A stretch of DNA of 64,000 nucleotides from RUG420 sp045642465 (GTDB taxonomy: Bacteria; Bacillota; Clostridia; Oscillospirales; Acutalibacteraceae), in NCBI GenBank assembly GCA_045642465.1, contig JAZUIY010000002.1, positions 1-64,000 on the forward strand. Reading direction: 5' to 3'. Shown piece after piece: positions 23,093 to 32,031 of this stretch. Positions within the stretch are counted from its first letter, which is position 1, and every line of letters starts with the position of its first letter. Made by a program: the position numbers and the translations under genes. The notes beneath the pieces are model-generated. The model was not told the DNA's origin. It did not search any database and saw only the letters and a program-made list of their open reading frames with translations.

Positions 23093-25417
23093 ATGGCACC
23101 TGTAATACCAAAATGGAAAATGTCTGAAGAGGATATCAAACTAAACTACATTACTCCTGCACTTGAAAAAGAGTGGAAGGGCTTTATTACCATGGAAACT
23201 AGCATCACGGATGGTCAAGTAGATATTCGTGGAAATATGGTATATAGAAAGCCTGCTAAAAAAGCAGACTATGTTCTATATCTGAATGACAATAAACCAA
23301 TAGCTATTGTTGAAGCAAAAGATAATAATCATTTGGCTAGTTATGGTATGCAACAGGCAAAAACATATGCTCAGATGTTAGACGTGCCTTTTGCCTATAG
23401 TTCTAATGGCGATGAGTTTTATGAATATGATTTTCTGACCGGTCAGAATAGACGAATTGATATGGACAACTTCCCTGGACCAGATGAATTGAAATCAAGA
23501 TTCTTGTCACAAGGTAACGGAGGAAAATCAGTTTCTCAAAAAGAACAGGATATTATCGAACAACCTTACTATTCTGGCCAAGGTGTGTTTGAACCAAGAT
23601 ATTACCAAAGAAACGCTATCAACAGAACAGTTGAAGCCATAGCCCGTGGTCAGAACCGAATTCTCTTAGTTATGGCAACTGGTACGGGTAAAACCTATAC
23701 CGCATTCCAAATTGTCTACAGACTTTTGAAAAGCGGCATGAAGAAAAAGGTTTTATATCTTGCAGATAGAAACAACTTGGTGGATCAAACTATCACAGGA
23801 GATTTCAAACCACTTGAGAAAACAATTCATAAGGTTAACTACGCAAAGGATAATAAAACAACTATTACATCTCATGAAGTGTACTTTGCTCTATATCAAC
23901 AATTAATTGGTGAGAATGATGAGGCCCACTATGCTGACTTGTTTAGACCAGATTTCTTTGATCTTATTATTGTAGACGAATGCCACCGCGGCAGTGCAAA
24001 AGCGGATAGTAACTGGAGAAGAATCTTAGAGTACTTTAGCAACGCTACTCAAATTGGTATGACAGCTACTCCGAAAGAAACTAAATATGCATCTAACATA
24101 GATTACTTTGGTGAACCAGTTTTCACCTATAGCTTGAAGCAGGGTATTGAAGACGGCTTCCTGGCTCCTTTTAAAGTCATTAATGTTAAGACAAATATTG
24201 GCGAAGGCTGGCGTCCAAAGAAATATCAAAGAGATGCATATGGTGTGGAACTAGAAGACCGAATTTATACCAACAGTGACTTTGATTATAACATCATAAT
24301 TGAAGACCGTATCAAAGAAGTTGCTGGGGAGATAACTGAATACTTAAAGAGCACAGATAGAATGTCCAAAACCATCGTTTTCTGTGCAAATGAAGATCAT
24401 GCCGAACGCATGCGCTTAGAACTTGCTAAGCAAAACGCAGATATGTGTAAGATAAATCCGGATTATGTGGTACGGATTACTGGTAGTGATGAATATGGAA
24501 AAGGAAAACTTAAATATTTTACTTCCGTAACAGCACAATTTCCTGTCATTGCAACCACATCAAAATTGCTTTCTACCGGAACAGATTGCAAAATGGTAAA
24601 ACTCATCGTTTTAGACGAAATGATTGGTTCCATGACCGAGTTTAAGCAAATTATCGGGCGTGGAACAAGACTTCGCTATAACGAGGGAAAGACCAATTTC
24701 GTAATTATGGATTTCCGCAATGTAACCCGCTTGTTTGCTGATCCAGATTGGGATGGTCCAATTATTATTGATGAAGGTTTTGGTAAAGGAACAAAGCACC
24801 CTAAAACAGGTATGGGTCCAATTGCGCCTCCGCAGCCACCAAAGCCGAAACCAGTTGTAAATGTGGAAGGCTGTGATGTGGAAATCATCGGTAAAGAAGT
24901 AAAGGTATATGCTTCAGATGGCAAACTGCTTCGCACGGAAAATATCATCGACTATACGAAATCTAATATTCTTGGGAACTATGCAACATTAGATCAATTT
25001 ATCAACCGTTGGGATAAAGAAGAAAAGAAGCAAGTAATTGTGGATTCCTTTGAGGAATACGGTATTGACCTAGAAAAACTCAAAGAAGAACAAAATATGG
25101 GCGATGTAGATGATTTCGATTTCATCTGTCACGTCGCATATGACCAAAAGCCACTAACAAGAAGAGAACGTGCCAATAATGTTAAGAAACGTGATTTTTT
25201 GAATAAGTACAAGGGTGTTGCTAGAGAAGTAATAGAAGCACTCTTAGATAAGTACATGAATAGTGGTATTAAGGAAATTGAAAAGACCGAAGTTCTTAGA
25301 CTGGATCCGTTTACAAAGTACGGAAAACCATCTAAGATTGCACAACTCTTTGGCGGCAAAGACGGCTACGTAAATGCAGTTAAGGAATTGGAAGAAGAAA
25401 TTTATAGGATAGGATAA
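23093..25417 (+). CDS. hsdR: Type I restriction enzyme, R subunit
   Basis: A 774-residue translocating endonuclease subunit. The N-terminal nuclease domain has Asp59 and E74-A-K76 (PD-(D/E)xK); the SF2 motor has Walker A MATGTGKT (194-201) and DECH at 295-298, motif III MTATP, and the IGRGTRLR motif VI. Length is normal for the EcoKI/EcoBI-like group with short N-terminus. RBS AAGGAGTGGGC. It heads a tight hsdR-hsdM-hsdS operon: hsdM starts six bases after its stop. Confidence 0.96.
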   Translation: MAPVIPKWKMSEEDIKLNYITPALEKEWKGFITMETSITDGQVDIRGNMVYRKPAKKADYVLYLNDNKPIAIVEAKDNNHLASYGMQQAKTYAQMLDVPFAYSSNGDEFYEYDFLTGQNRRIDMDNFPGPDELKSRFLSQGNGGKSVSQKEQDIIEQPYYSGQGVFEPRYYQRNAINRTVEAIARGQNRILLVMATGTGKTYTAFQIVYRLLKSGMKKKVLYLADRNNLVDQTITGDFKPLEKTIHKVNYAKDNKTTITSHEVYFALYQQLIGENDEAHYADLFRPDFFDLIIVDECHRGSAKADSNWRRILEYFSNATQIGMTATPKETKYASNIDYFGEPVFTYSLKQGIEDGFLAPFKVINVKTNIGEGWRPKKYQRDAYGVELEDRIYTNSDFDYNIIIEDRIKEVAGEITEYLKSTDRMSKTIVFCANEDHAERMRLELAKQNADMCKINPDYVVRITGSDEYGKGKLKYFTSVTAQFPVIATTSKLLSTGTDCKMVKLIVLDEMIGSMTEFKQIIGRGTRLRYNEGKTNFVIMDFRNVTRLFADPDWDGPIIIDEGFGKGTKHPKTGMGPIAPPQPPKPKPVVNVEGCDVEIIGKEVKVYASDGKLLRTENIIDYTKSNILGNYATLDQFINRWDKEEKKQVIVDSFEEYGIDLEKLKEEQNMGDVDDFDFICHVAYDQKPLTRRERANNVKKRDFLNKYKGVAREVIEALLDKYMNSGIKEIEKTEVLRLDPFTKYGKPSKIAQLFGGKDGYVNAVKELEEEIYRIG

Positions 25418-25422
25418 ATTAA

Positions 25423-26898
25423 ATGAGTAATTTGTCAGGCTTTGTAAAAAGAATAAGAAAGATAATGTGGAATGATTCTGGCCTTAACGGCGATGCTCAA
25501 CGTATTGAGCAATTGGTATGGATGTTATTCCTCAAGGTTTACGATGCAAAAGAATATGATTGGGAATTTGATGAAGACAATTATGTCTCTATTATTCCCG
25601 AAGAATTTCGTTGGAGAAACTGGGCAAAGGATGATGCAAGCGGTAACGCCATGACGGGAGATAAATTGCTTGATTTTGTGAATAATCAGTTGTTCCCGAC
25701 TCTCAAAGGACTTAATGTAAACGCCCAGACTCCAGTTAAAAAAGCTATTGTTAAAACCACTTTTGAAGATGCCAACAACTATATGAAGGATGGTGTTCTT
25801 TTTCGCCAGGTTCTCAATGTAATTGATGAATTAGACCTTGGCGACTATGGGGAAATACATGCTTTTGGTGATATTTATGAATCTATTCTGAAAGAACTTC
25901 AGTCTGCAGGCTCTTCAGGTGAGTTCTATACACCTCGTGCCGTAACGGATTTTATGGCACAGATGATTGACCCGCAGATTGGTGAAACCATGGCAGACTT
26001 CGCTTGTGGTACCGGTGGATTTATTACAAGCTGGATTAAACAGTTGGAGCCGAAAATAAGTACTACTGATGATCAGGAAGCTTTTAACGAATCTATTTAC
26101 GGTATAGAAAAGAAGCAGTTCCCGTATATGCTTTGCGTTACCAATATGCTGCTTCATGGTATTGATACACCTAATATTTATCACGACAACTCTTTAGCGA
26201 AAGACGTTCTAGATTATACTGATAAAGATAAGTTTGACGTCATCCTTATGAATCCACCATATGGCGGAAGCGAAAAGGCTGATGTTAAGAATCATTTTCC
26301 AACTGATATAGCTAGTAGTGAAACTGCTGATTTGTTTATGGCAGTAATTATGTATCGACTTAAGAAAAATGGTCGTGCTGCTGTAATACTTCCTGATGGA
26401 TTCTTATTTGGCACAGATAATGCAAAAGTAGCATTAAAGAAGAAACTTATAACAGAATTTAACTTGCATACAATTATCCGTATGCCAAGTAGCGTTTTTG
26501 CGCCATACACATCAATTACTACAAATATTCTATTCTTTGATAACACTAAGCCTACAGAAGAGACTTGGTTCTATCGTCTTGATATGCCAGAAGGATATAA
26601 GCATTTTTCAAAAACAAAGCCAATGAAGTTAGAACACTTTAATCCTGTAATTGAATGGTGGAATAATAGGGTAGAAGAAACAGTAGATGGCTTCGATAAA
26701 TCAAAGAAGTATTCTGCAAAAGAATTAGAGGATTTGGGATATAATCTTGATCTTTGTGGTTATCCACATGAAGAAGAAATTATCCTTGATCCACTTGATT
26801 TGATTAATCAATATCAAGAGGAACGAGCTTCGCTTAATGCTGAAATAGACCATATTCTTGCAGAGATTAAGGAAAAGTTGGGAGGGGCTGAACAATGA
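25423..26898 (+). CDS. hsdM: Type I restriction-modification, M subunit (N6-adenine methylase)
   Basis: A 491-residue adenine-N6 methyltransferase subunit. HsdM N-terminal helical domain (1-140), SAM-binding motif FACGTGGF (near 190), and catalytic NPPY (277-280). With HsdS it methylates the recognition site, and with HsdR it forms the restriction complex. Its stop overlaps the hsdS start by four bases (ATGA). Confidence 0.97.
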   Translation: MSNLSGFVKRIRKIMWNDSGLNGDAQRIEQLVWMLFLKVYDAKEYDWEFDEDNYVSIIPEEFRWRNWAKDDASGNAMTGDKLLDFVNNQLFPTLKGLNVNAQTPVKKAIVKTTFEDANNYMKDGVLFRQVLNVIDELDLGDYGEIHAFGDIYESILKELQSAGSSGEFYTPRAVTDFMAQMIDPQIGETMADFACGTGGFITSWIKQLEPKISTTDDQEAFNESIYGIEKKQFPYMLCVTNMLLHGIDTPNIYHDNSLAKDVLDYTDKDKFDVILMNPPYGGSEKADVKNHFPTDIASSETADLFMAVIMYRLKKNGRAAVILPDGFLFGTDNAKVALKKKLITEFNLHTIIRMPSSVFAPYTSITTNILFFDNTKPTEETWFYRLDMPEGYKHFSKTKPMKLEHFNPVIEWWNNRVEETVDGFDKSKKYSAKELEDLGYNLDLCGYPHEEEIILDPLDLINQYQEERASLNAEIDHILAEIKEKLGGAEQ

Positions 26899-28319
26899 CC
26901 CCATATCAATTAAAACGAGACATTCTATATAGTGCAATCCAAGGGAAAATAACAAAACGTGAATTTAGCGAAGGAACTGGGCTGGAATTACTGAAAATAA
27001 ATGCCAGCAAACGTCAAACTATACTTTCTGACGAAAAGATTAAAAGTGGAAAGCCTTGTAAAACGATTAACGAAGATGACTATCTCTTTGATATTCCCGA
27101 GAATTGGGCTTGGGAAAGATTTGGAAATTTAGTTGTTAATCTCGACAGCAAGCGTAAACCGGTAACAAAAGAAGATCGAAAAACAACTAAAGGTCTCTAT
27201 GATTATTACGGAGCCACAGGTGCAATAGACAAAGTTGATGAGTATATTTTTGATGGCGAATACTTAATGATTGGAGAAGACGGCGGAAATTTTTTTGTTG
27301 ACAGAGACAATTCGTTTATTGCAAATGGAAAGTTTTGGGCAAATAATCACGTTCACGTAGTTAAGCCGGTCGTTTGTGACATCCATTACTTAAAAGACTG
27401 CTTGGATGCATACAGTTTGCCTAATATGGGGTTAATAAATGGAATTGCTGTTCCAAAACTTAATCAAGAAAACTTGAATTCAATAATGATTCCAGTTCCA
27501 CCCCTTGCCGAGCAGAAGCGGATCGTTGCCAAAATCGAGGAATTGCTGCCGCTGATTGACCGCTATGAAGAAGCGTGGACGAAGCTTGAAGTGTTTAATA
27601 AGCGTTTCCCTGACGATATGCAGAAATCTCTACTGCAAATGGCGATTCAAGGTAAACTTGTTGAACAACGTTTTGAAGAAGGTACGGGAGAAGAACTATT
27701 TCAAAGGATTCTAACTGAAAAAGCTCGGCTTATTAAAGAGGGTAAAATTAAAAAAGGAAAGCCTCTACCTGAGATTAGTGATGATGAGAAACCATTTGAT
27801 ATTCCAAAAAACTGGAAATGGGTACGATGGGGTGCTCTGTCAGAGTCTATTCAGTATGGATTCAATGCTCCGGCAAAAGACAAGGGCCGCATAAGAATGG
27901 TGCGAATAAGTGATATTCAAAATGGAAATGTTCTTTGGGATACAGTTCCATTCTGTGATATTGCTGAAAATGATATTGAAACATATCTGCTTAGGAAAAA
28001 TGATATATTATTTGCCCGAACGGGAGGTACTGTTGGAAAGTCGTTTCTTGTAAAAGAAGTTCCTTATGAATCTGTTTATGCCGGATACTTAATCAGAACT
28101 CGATATAGTTCACTGCTTTGCCCAGAGTATATGAAGCATTTTATGGAGAGCCAACTGTATTGGGAACAGTTGCGCAACGGCACAATTGCAACCGCTCAGC
28201 CAAATTGTAATGGACAAACATTGTCAAAAATGATATTGCCTCTTCCACCAATTGCAGAGCAAAAACGCATAGTATCAAAATTGGAAGAACTTCTGCCGTT
28301 GAGTGAAAGGTTGAAATGA
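26895..28319 (+). CDS. hsdS: Type I restriction-modification, S subunit
   Basis: A 474-residue specificity subunit with two target-recognition domains. The conserved repeats that pack as coiled coils are seen twice: PLAEQKRIVAKIEELLPLID in the middle and PIAEQKRIVSKLEELLPLSE at the C-terminus; paired KGKPCKTINEDDYLFDIPENW and KGKPLPEISDDEKPFDIPKN segments mark the start of each recognition domain. The two recognition domains differ, so the target should be bipartite and asymmetric. Confidence 0.96.
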   Translation: MTPYQLKRDILYSAIQGKITKREFSEGTGLELLKINASKRQTILSDEKIKSGKPCKTINEDDYLFDIPENWAWERFGNLVVNLDSKRKPVTKEDRKTTKGLYDYYGATGAIDKVDEYIFDGEYLMIGEDGGNFFVDRDNSFIANGKFWANNHVHVVKPVVCDIHYLKDCLDAYSLPNMGLINGIAVPKLNQENLNSIMIPVPPLAEQKRIVAKIEELLPLIDRYEEAWTKLEVFNKRFPDDMQKSLLQMAIQGKLVEQRFEEGTGEELFQRILTEKARLIKEGKIKKGKPLPEISDDEKPFDIPKNWKWVRWGALSESIQYGFNAPAKDKGRIRMVRISDIQNGNVLWDTVPFCDIAENDIETYLLRKNDILFARTGGTVGKSFLVKEVPYESVYAGYLIRTRYSSLLCPEYMKHFMESQLYWEQLRNGTIATAQPNCNGQTLSKMILPLPPIAEQKRIVSKLEELLPLSERLK

Positions 28320-28328
28320 GGGATGAAC

Positions 28329-28784
28329 ATGTCCGTGTTTGACGATATAGATACAGTAGTAGAATACGCTCATTTTTGGAACTGGGCTCCAGATTGGAAT
28401 GTAGTAAAAGATATTTATTTGCATTTTCCGGAATCATATGCAGTACTGACACCATTTGCATATTCTTATCTCGAAGAGCTAATTCGTTCAACTACATCAG
28501 AGTATGGAATACCGTTTCTTGACCGAGATGGTAAGAAAAATGCTTTCAAGGTTGGAATGGGATTGATAAAACTTGCAAAAGAGGAAAACGCAGACAAACC
28601 AGAGTATTTAGCATTGTTGGACAAAACGAAAAAATACTTTCAATATGAATATGAAGAACCAGTGAATGAAAATGGCAGAAACAAAGTTGTTCATGGACAT
28701 CTTCATCCTCGATTTTGGTCAAAGGATGAGTTTGAACAACTGATTCACGACATCGCAGGATTGTCGCCGTTTGCAGGATTTTAA
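28329..28784 (+). CDS. HEPN-like protein attached to the hsd operon
   Basis: A 151-residue protein with no clear family by eye. It is helical and acidic, and near the end carries Arg117-N-K-V-V-His122 (Rx4H), the catalytic signature of HEPN RNases, in the context NGRNKVVHGHLHP. GAGGG lies six bases before the ATG at 28329, nine bases after the hsdS stop, so it is part of the restriction operon. The next gene also carries an R-N-x5-H motif. A toxin or abortive-infection role is inferred. Confidence 0.6.
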   Translation: MSVFDDIDTVVEYAHFWNWAPDWNVVKDIYLHFPESYAVLTPFAYSYLEELIRSTTSEYGIPFLDRDGKKNAFKVGMGLIKLAKEENADKPEYLALLDKTKKYFQYEYEEPVNENGRNKVVHGHLHPRFWSKDEFEQLIHDIAGLSPFAGF

Positions 28785-28801
28785 TATTGGGGGGTTGGGT
28801 T

Positions 28802-29563
28802 TTGACAGAAATCGAAAAGGGTTACTTTTTATCGTTGTTTAATCGTAATGGTTATGTGCTTGATTTCAGCACTAATGTTTTTGATTGCTTTACACTGGCG
28901 AGCGTTGGGGTTGCCTTATGCGAAAAATATCAATTATCTAAGGGACAGTCCCTTATGGCTTTTTGTGGTGAAGCATCCGCTGAGGATATACATAAATTAC
29001 TTTTTGATTTATTGGATTACTACGAGGCATTTTGTAAAGATAACTATGGTGAAGATAAATATTTATCTGTATACGAAAAATGTAAGAGTATAAAAGATAG
29101 AGAGATTGCCGAAGTTAGAATTGAAATGCCGGCGATTACTTGTGTTAACCGTGAATATATTGTTGATATTTCTGAGCGAGCGATTCGTGACATAGAAAAC
29201 AATGAATTAGATAGTGCTATTACCAAATCAAGAACGTTGCTGGAAGAAGTCTTTTGTCATGCTGTTGAATCAAAAGGAGAGACGCCATCTGATAGCGGGG
29301 ATATCGGCAAACTCTATAACCAGGTAAAAACACTATATAATATGCATCAGGACAAAAATATTGATAAACGAATCAATATGCTGCTATCCGGATTGGAAAA
29401 AATATTATCTGCAATTACTCAAATGAGAAACGAAAGCAGTGATGCTCACGGCGTTGGAAATCGCCGAATCGATATAAATGAGTATCATGCAAGATTGTTT
29501 GTAAATAGCGCAATGACAATGGCTGATTTTATTTTGTCTGTTGAGAAAAACGCTTTACCATAA
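28802..29563 (+). CDS. Abortive-infection family protein (Abi C-terminal domain)
   Basis: A 253-residue protein whose C-terminal 90 residues match the abortive-infection C-terminus pattern: RTLLEEVFCHAV, then LYNQVKTLYN, and finally Arg209-Asn210...His216 in MRNESSDAHGVG, an R-N-x5-H HEPN-like site. The N-terminal 110 residues are unassigned. I choose TTG 28802 because GGGGGGTT lies at the right distance; a TTG at 28787 would overlap that ribosome site. Probably last gene of the hsd transcript. Confidence 0.75.
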   Translation: MTEIEKGYFLSLFNRNGYVLDFSTNVFDCFTLASVGVALCEKYQLSKGQSLMAFCGEASAEDIHKLLFDLLDYYEAFCKDNYGEDKYLSVYEKCKSIKDREIAEVRIEMPAITCVNREYIVDISERAIRDIENNELDSAITKSRTLLEEVFCHAVESKGETPSDSGDIGKLYNQVKTLYNMHQDKNIDKRINMLLSGLEKILSAITQMRNESSDAHGVGNRRIDINEYHARLFVNSAMTMADFILSVEKNALP

Positions 29564-29776
29564 TAACCTGGCATTTAGCTTTTTAAGAAGGACAGTAATT
29601 AACATTTGGTATCTTATCGGATTCGAGATTCGACAGTATGTTTTGCCGAATCAAATTGCTCCGTTTGGAATAAACTGCATAATAATTATTGGTGATGTAT
29701 TTGTTCCATTTTCTTTTTAGAAAGAAGCTCTATTAAGCGTTATGAGGATATTTGAAATATAAAAGGAGGGGTGTTA

Positions 29777-30205
29777 TTGAATAACGCAGATGATAAAACA
29801 GAAATTGTTTTAGTTCAATGGCAAACGTGTGTTGAAATGGCAAATTCGGTTAGTCAACGAAGAGATACGATGAACAATATTTTTGTAACATTAAATTTGG
29901 CTATTATCGCAACGGTTTCATTCACTTGGGATATGAAATCTATATTTGTTCTATTTGCAGGAATAGTTGTTTCTGTCATATGGGTTTTATTTATTAAAAA
30001 CTATAAGTTGCTAAATAAAGAGAAATTTAGTGTTATCAACAGTATTGAAAACAAACTTCCCGTTAAGCCTTTTAATGAAGAATGGGAAAAATTAAAAAAC
30101 AATAAAAAATACAAAGATGCAACTAAATTGGAAAAAACACTTCCAATAATGTTTATTACTATATATGTGATGGCTATTATTGCCATTGCCATTGCTAGAT
30201 GTTAA
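29777..30205 (+). CDS. Small three-segment membrane protein paired with a TIR-like gene
   Basis: A 142-residue protein started at TTG 29777 (AAAGGAGGG eight bases upstream). Residues 15-32 (QWQTCVEMANSVSQRRDTMN) form a conserved-looking amphipathic lead, then hydrophobic segments at about 34-50, 55-74 and 120-141 with a charged insert between the last two. The plan resembles SLATT or RipA-type octameric membrane proteins that act as effectors in nucleotide-signalling defence; I cannot separate these by eye. The TIR-like gene starts 15 bp later. Confidence 0.65.
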   Translation: MNNADDKTEIVLVQWQTCVEMANSVSQRRDTMNNIFVTLNLAIIATVSFTWDMKSIFVLFAGIVVSVIWVLFIKNYKLLNKEKFSVINSIENKLPVKPFNEEWEKLKNNKKYKDATKLEKTLPIMFITIYVMAIIAIAIARC

Positions 30206-30220
30206 TAAGGGAGAAACATC

Positions 30221-30616
30221 ATGACTTACAATATATTCATTAGCCACTCATGGGCATATGGGGATGAATACGATAACTTAACAAAATTGCTTAAAGATAA
30301 GCCATTTTTTGAGTATCGTGACTATTCTGTTCCAAAGAATGATCCCATTCATAATGCACCAAATACCTACCAACTAAAAGAAGCTATTAAACGACAAATG
30401 CAGCCTGCTAGTTGTGTGCTTATCTTGGCAGGAGTTTATTCTACATATAGTAAATGGATAAATATCGAAATAGAGCTTGCAAAAAGCATGAATAAAAAGA
30501 TAATTGCTATTGAGCCTTGGGGTGCTGAAAAAACTTCAATTATTGTAAAAAATGCTGCAGATGTAATTGTCAAGTGGAATACTGACTCTATTGTCAACGC
30601 AATTAGAACTAATTAA
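30221..30616 (+). CDS. TIR-like (DUF1863/ThsB-type) domain protein
   Basis: A 131-residue stand-alone TIR-like domain. FISHSWAYGDEYDNLTKLL near the N-terminus, the EYRDYSVPKNDPI strand/loop, and SKWINIEIELA with Glu83 four residues after Trp79 (the expected position of the TIR catalytic Glu) fit the MTH538/ThsB group. Such proteins make cyclic ADP-ribose-type signals on phage infection in Thoeris. No ThsA-like gene is present; the only neighbour in the transcript is the small membrane protein, so the pair is a candidate signal/pore cassette. Confidence 0.82.
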   Translation: MTYNIFISHSWAYGDEYDNLTKLLKDKPFFEYRDYSVPKNDPIHNAPNTYQLKEAIKRQMQPASCVLILAGVYSTYSKWINIEIELAKSMNKKIIAIEPWGAEKTSIIVKNAADVIVKWNTDSIVNAIRTN

Positions 30617-30743
30617 TATTTCATATTTCATTTCGAAATTTAGTAGAAGAAGACACACGCAAGTTTGTTTCGAATCCTGTGTGGCAGTTTTGTTTTATTG
30701 CGGTATTAAGATGCCGCTCAAAACTACTTTTCTTATTATTTTC

Positions 30744-30775
30744 AAAAAGGACCTCTTTGAGGTCCTTTTGTTTTG
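30744..30775. terminator. Bidirectional terminator at the island's right end
   Basis: AAAAAGGACCTC-ttt-GAGGTCCTTTTG, with T-rich tails in both directions. The stretch 30617-30743 before it holds no gene. Confidence 0.85.
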
Positions 30776-30793
30776 ATGGTAGCGAATCGCAAG

Positions 30794-30823
30794 TTGGTTT
30801 GGGGGTTGGATGTATGGTAAAAT
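30794..30823 (+). promoter_or_regulatory. Promoter of the peptide deformylase operon
   Basis: TTGGTT (30794-30799), 18-bp spacer, TAAAAT (30818-30823). Confidence 0.6.
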
Positions 30824-30844
30824 GTTGGGGTAGGTGGTGAGATT

Positions 30845-31255
30845 ATGATACGTGAAGTTATGCATGATCCGGTGTTCTTGGCTCGAAAGAGTGAGGAGGC
30901 TACGAAAGCGGATGTCCAGGTGGCTGCGGATTTGTTGGATACGCTGATGGCCAATGCGGATAAATGCGTTGGTATGGGCGCCAATATGATTGGGGAGTTG
31001 AAGCGCGTTATTGCTGTGAATGATAACGGCAGATACTTCATTATGTATAACCCGAGTATTATTGACCACGGGCCATCGTTTGTTGCGGAAGAAGGATGTT
31101 TGTCTTTGTCCGGTGTGCGTACTTGTACTCGCTTCCGTTCCATCCGAGTAAGGTATCAGGATGCCAAGTTCAGATGGAAGGAGAAAGATTACGCCGGCTG
31201 GACAGCGCAAATCATCCAACATGAAATAGACCATTGTAATGGAATTTTGATTTAA
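30845..31255 (+). CDS. def: Peptide deformylase
   Basis: A 136-residue metalloenzyme that removes the formyl group from nascent protein N-termini. The three motifs are present: GMGAN (43-47, in place of GxGxAAxQ, with Asn/Met replacing Ala-Ala-x-Gln neighbours), EEGCLS with Cys85, and QHEIDH with His126 and His130 and catalytic Glu127. It is short, of the small Clostridial type-III-like form, so a secondary deformylase is also possible. GGTGGTGAG precedes the ATG. First of a three-gene run with the CruF-like and hydrolase genes. Confidence 0.9.
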   Translation: MIREVMHDPVFLARKSEEATKADVQVAADLLDTLMANADKCVGMGANMIGELKRVIAVNDNGRYFIMYNPSIIDHGPSFVAEEGCLSLSGVRTCTRFRSIRVRYQDAKFRWKEKDYAGWTAQIIQHEIDHCNGILI

Positions 31256-31267
31256 AAAGGAGCGTAT

Positions 31268-32026
31268 ATGTTAGAGACTGTAATTGATTTACTCAACAAG
31301 GTTTTGCCGTATGTGGCAATGCCAGCTGGCCTGCTGTTCCTGCTGTTGGTTATTTTACATGGCGGGAAGGTCATTGGTTGGAAACCATCTTTGAAGATGG
31401 TGGGCGCAGGTATTATCATTGCGTATGTTTTGGAAGAAATTGGGGTACATACCGGTATCATTTACGGCCGTTATTACTTCACTTCCATGATGGGTCCAAA
31501 GTTGGACGTTATCCCGGTTGCACTGGTTTGCTTATGGGTACTGCTTTTATACATTGCATTTACCATGACGAACCTGATTTTGGACGGCACACCTTACCTC
31601 CAGAAATTTAGTGTGGGCAGAATCTTCTTTGGCGCCGTAGTCGGTGCTTTGTTGGTTACCACCTTTGACTTGAACGCTGACCCGTTCGCTGCCGCAAATG
31701 GTTGGTGGGTATGGCTGGATGGCGGCCCATATTTTGGCGTGCCAATCCACAACTTTGTTGGTTGGTTCTTTGTTGCTTTTGTTTCCTACTTCGTGCATGG
31801 CTTCCAACTGCGCAAGGAAAAGAAGGAAATCAATTTCAACATTGTTTCCGCAACCAATGGCACTCGTGCATTGACCATTGCTCCGGTGCTGATTTACGCA
31901 GTTGCAGTGATTGCCTTTATTATTATTAACTTCAATGGCCAGCTTGGCTTGGTTACCGTTTATGTAATGGGCCTGCCTTTGCTGTTCTCCCTGTATAGAT
32001 GGGTAAATTGGTATAAAGAAGGTTAG
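31268..32026 (+). CDS. CruF/DUF422-like carotenoid-biosynthesis family membrane protein
   Basis: A 252-residue protein with about seven membrane segments. EEIGVHTGIIYGRYYFTS, the TFDLNADPFA loop and GPYFGVPIHNFVGWFF match the DUF422/CruF pattern (E-G-x-x-T-G, D-L-x-x-DP, GVP-x-x-NF-x-GW). CruF hydrates carotenoid ends, but most Bacillota members have no carotenoid pathway and no demonstrated activity, and no carotenoid gene is in the window. Only 12 bp after def. Confidence 0.8.
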   Translation: MLETVIDLLNKVLPYVAMPAGLLFLLLVILHGGKVIGWKPSLKMVGAGIIIAYVLEEIGVHTGIIYGRYYFTSMMGPKLDVIPVALVCLWVLLLYIAFTMTNLILDGTPYLQKFSVGRIFFGAVVGALLVTTFDLNADPFAAANGWWVWLDGGPYFGVPIHNFVGWFFVAFVSYFVHGFQLRKEKKEINFNIVSATNGTRALTIAPVLIYAVAVIAFIIINFNGQLGLVTVYVMGLPLLFSLYRWVNWYKEG

Positions 32027-32031
32027 TAAAT

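Noticed and set aside
30655..30700. tRNA 3'-end or attachment site (GTTTCGAATCCTGTG) at the right edge of the defence island
   Set aside because: The T-loop-like string is not flanked by pairing arms, no full tRNA folds here, and no copy was seen at the left edge.
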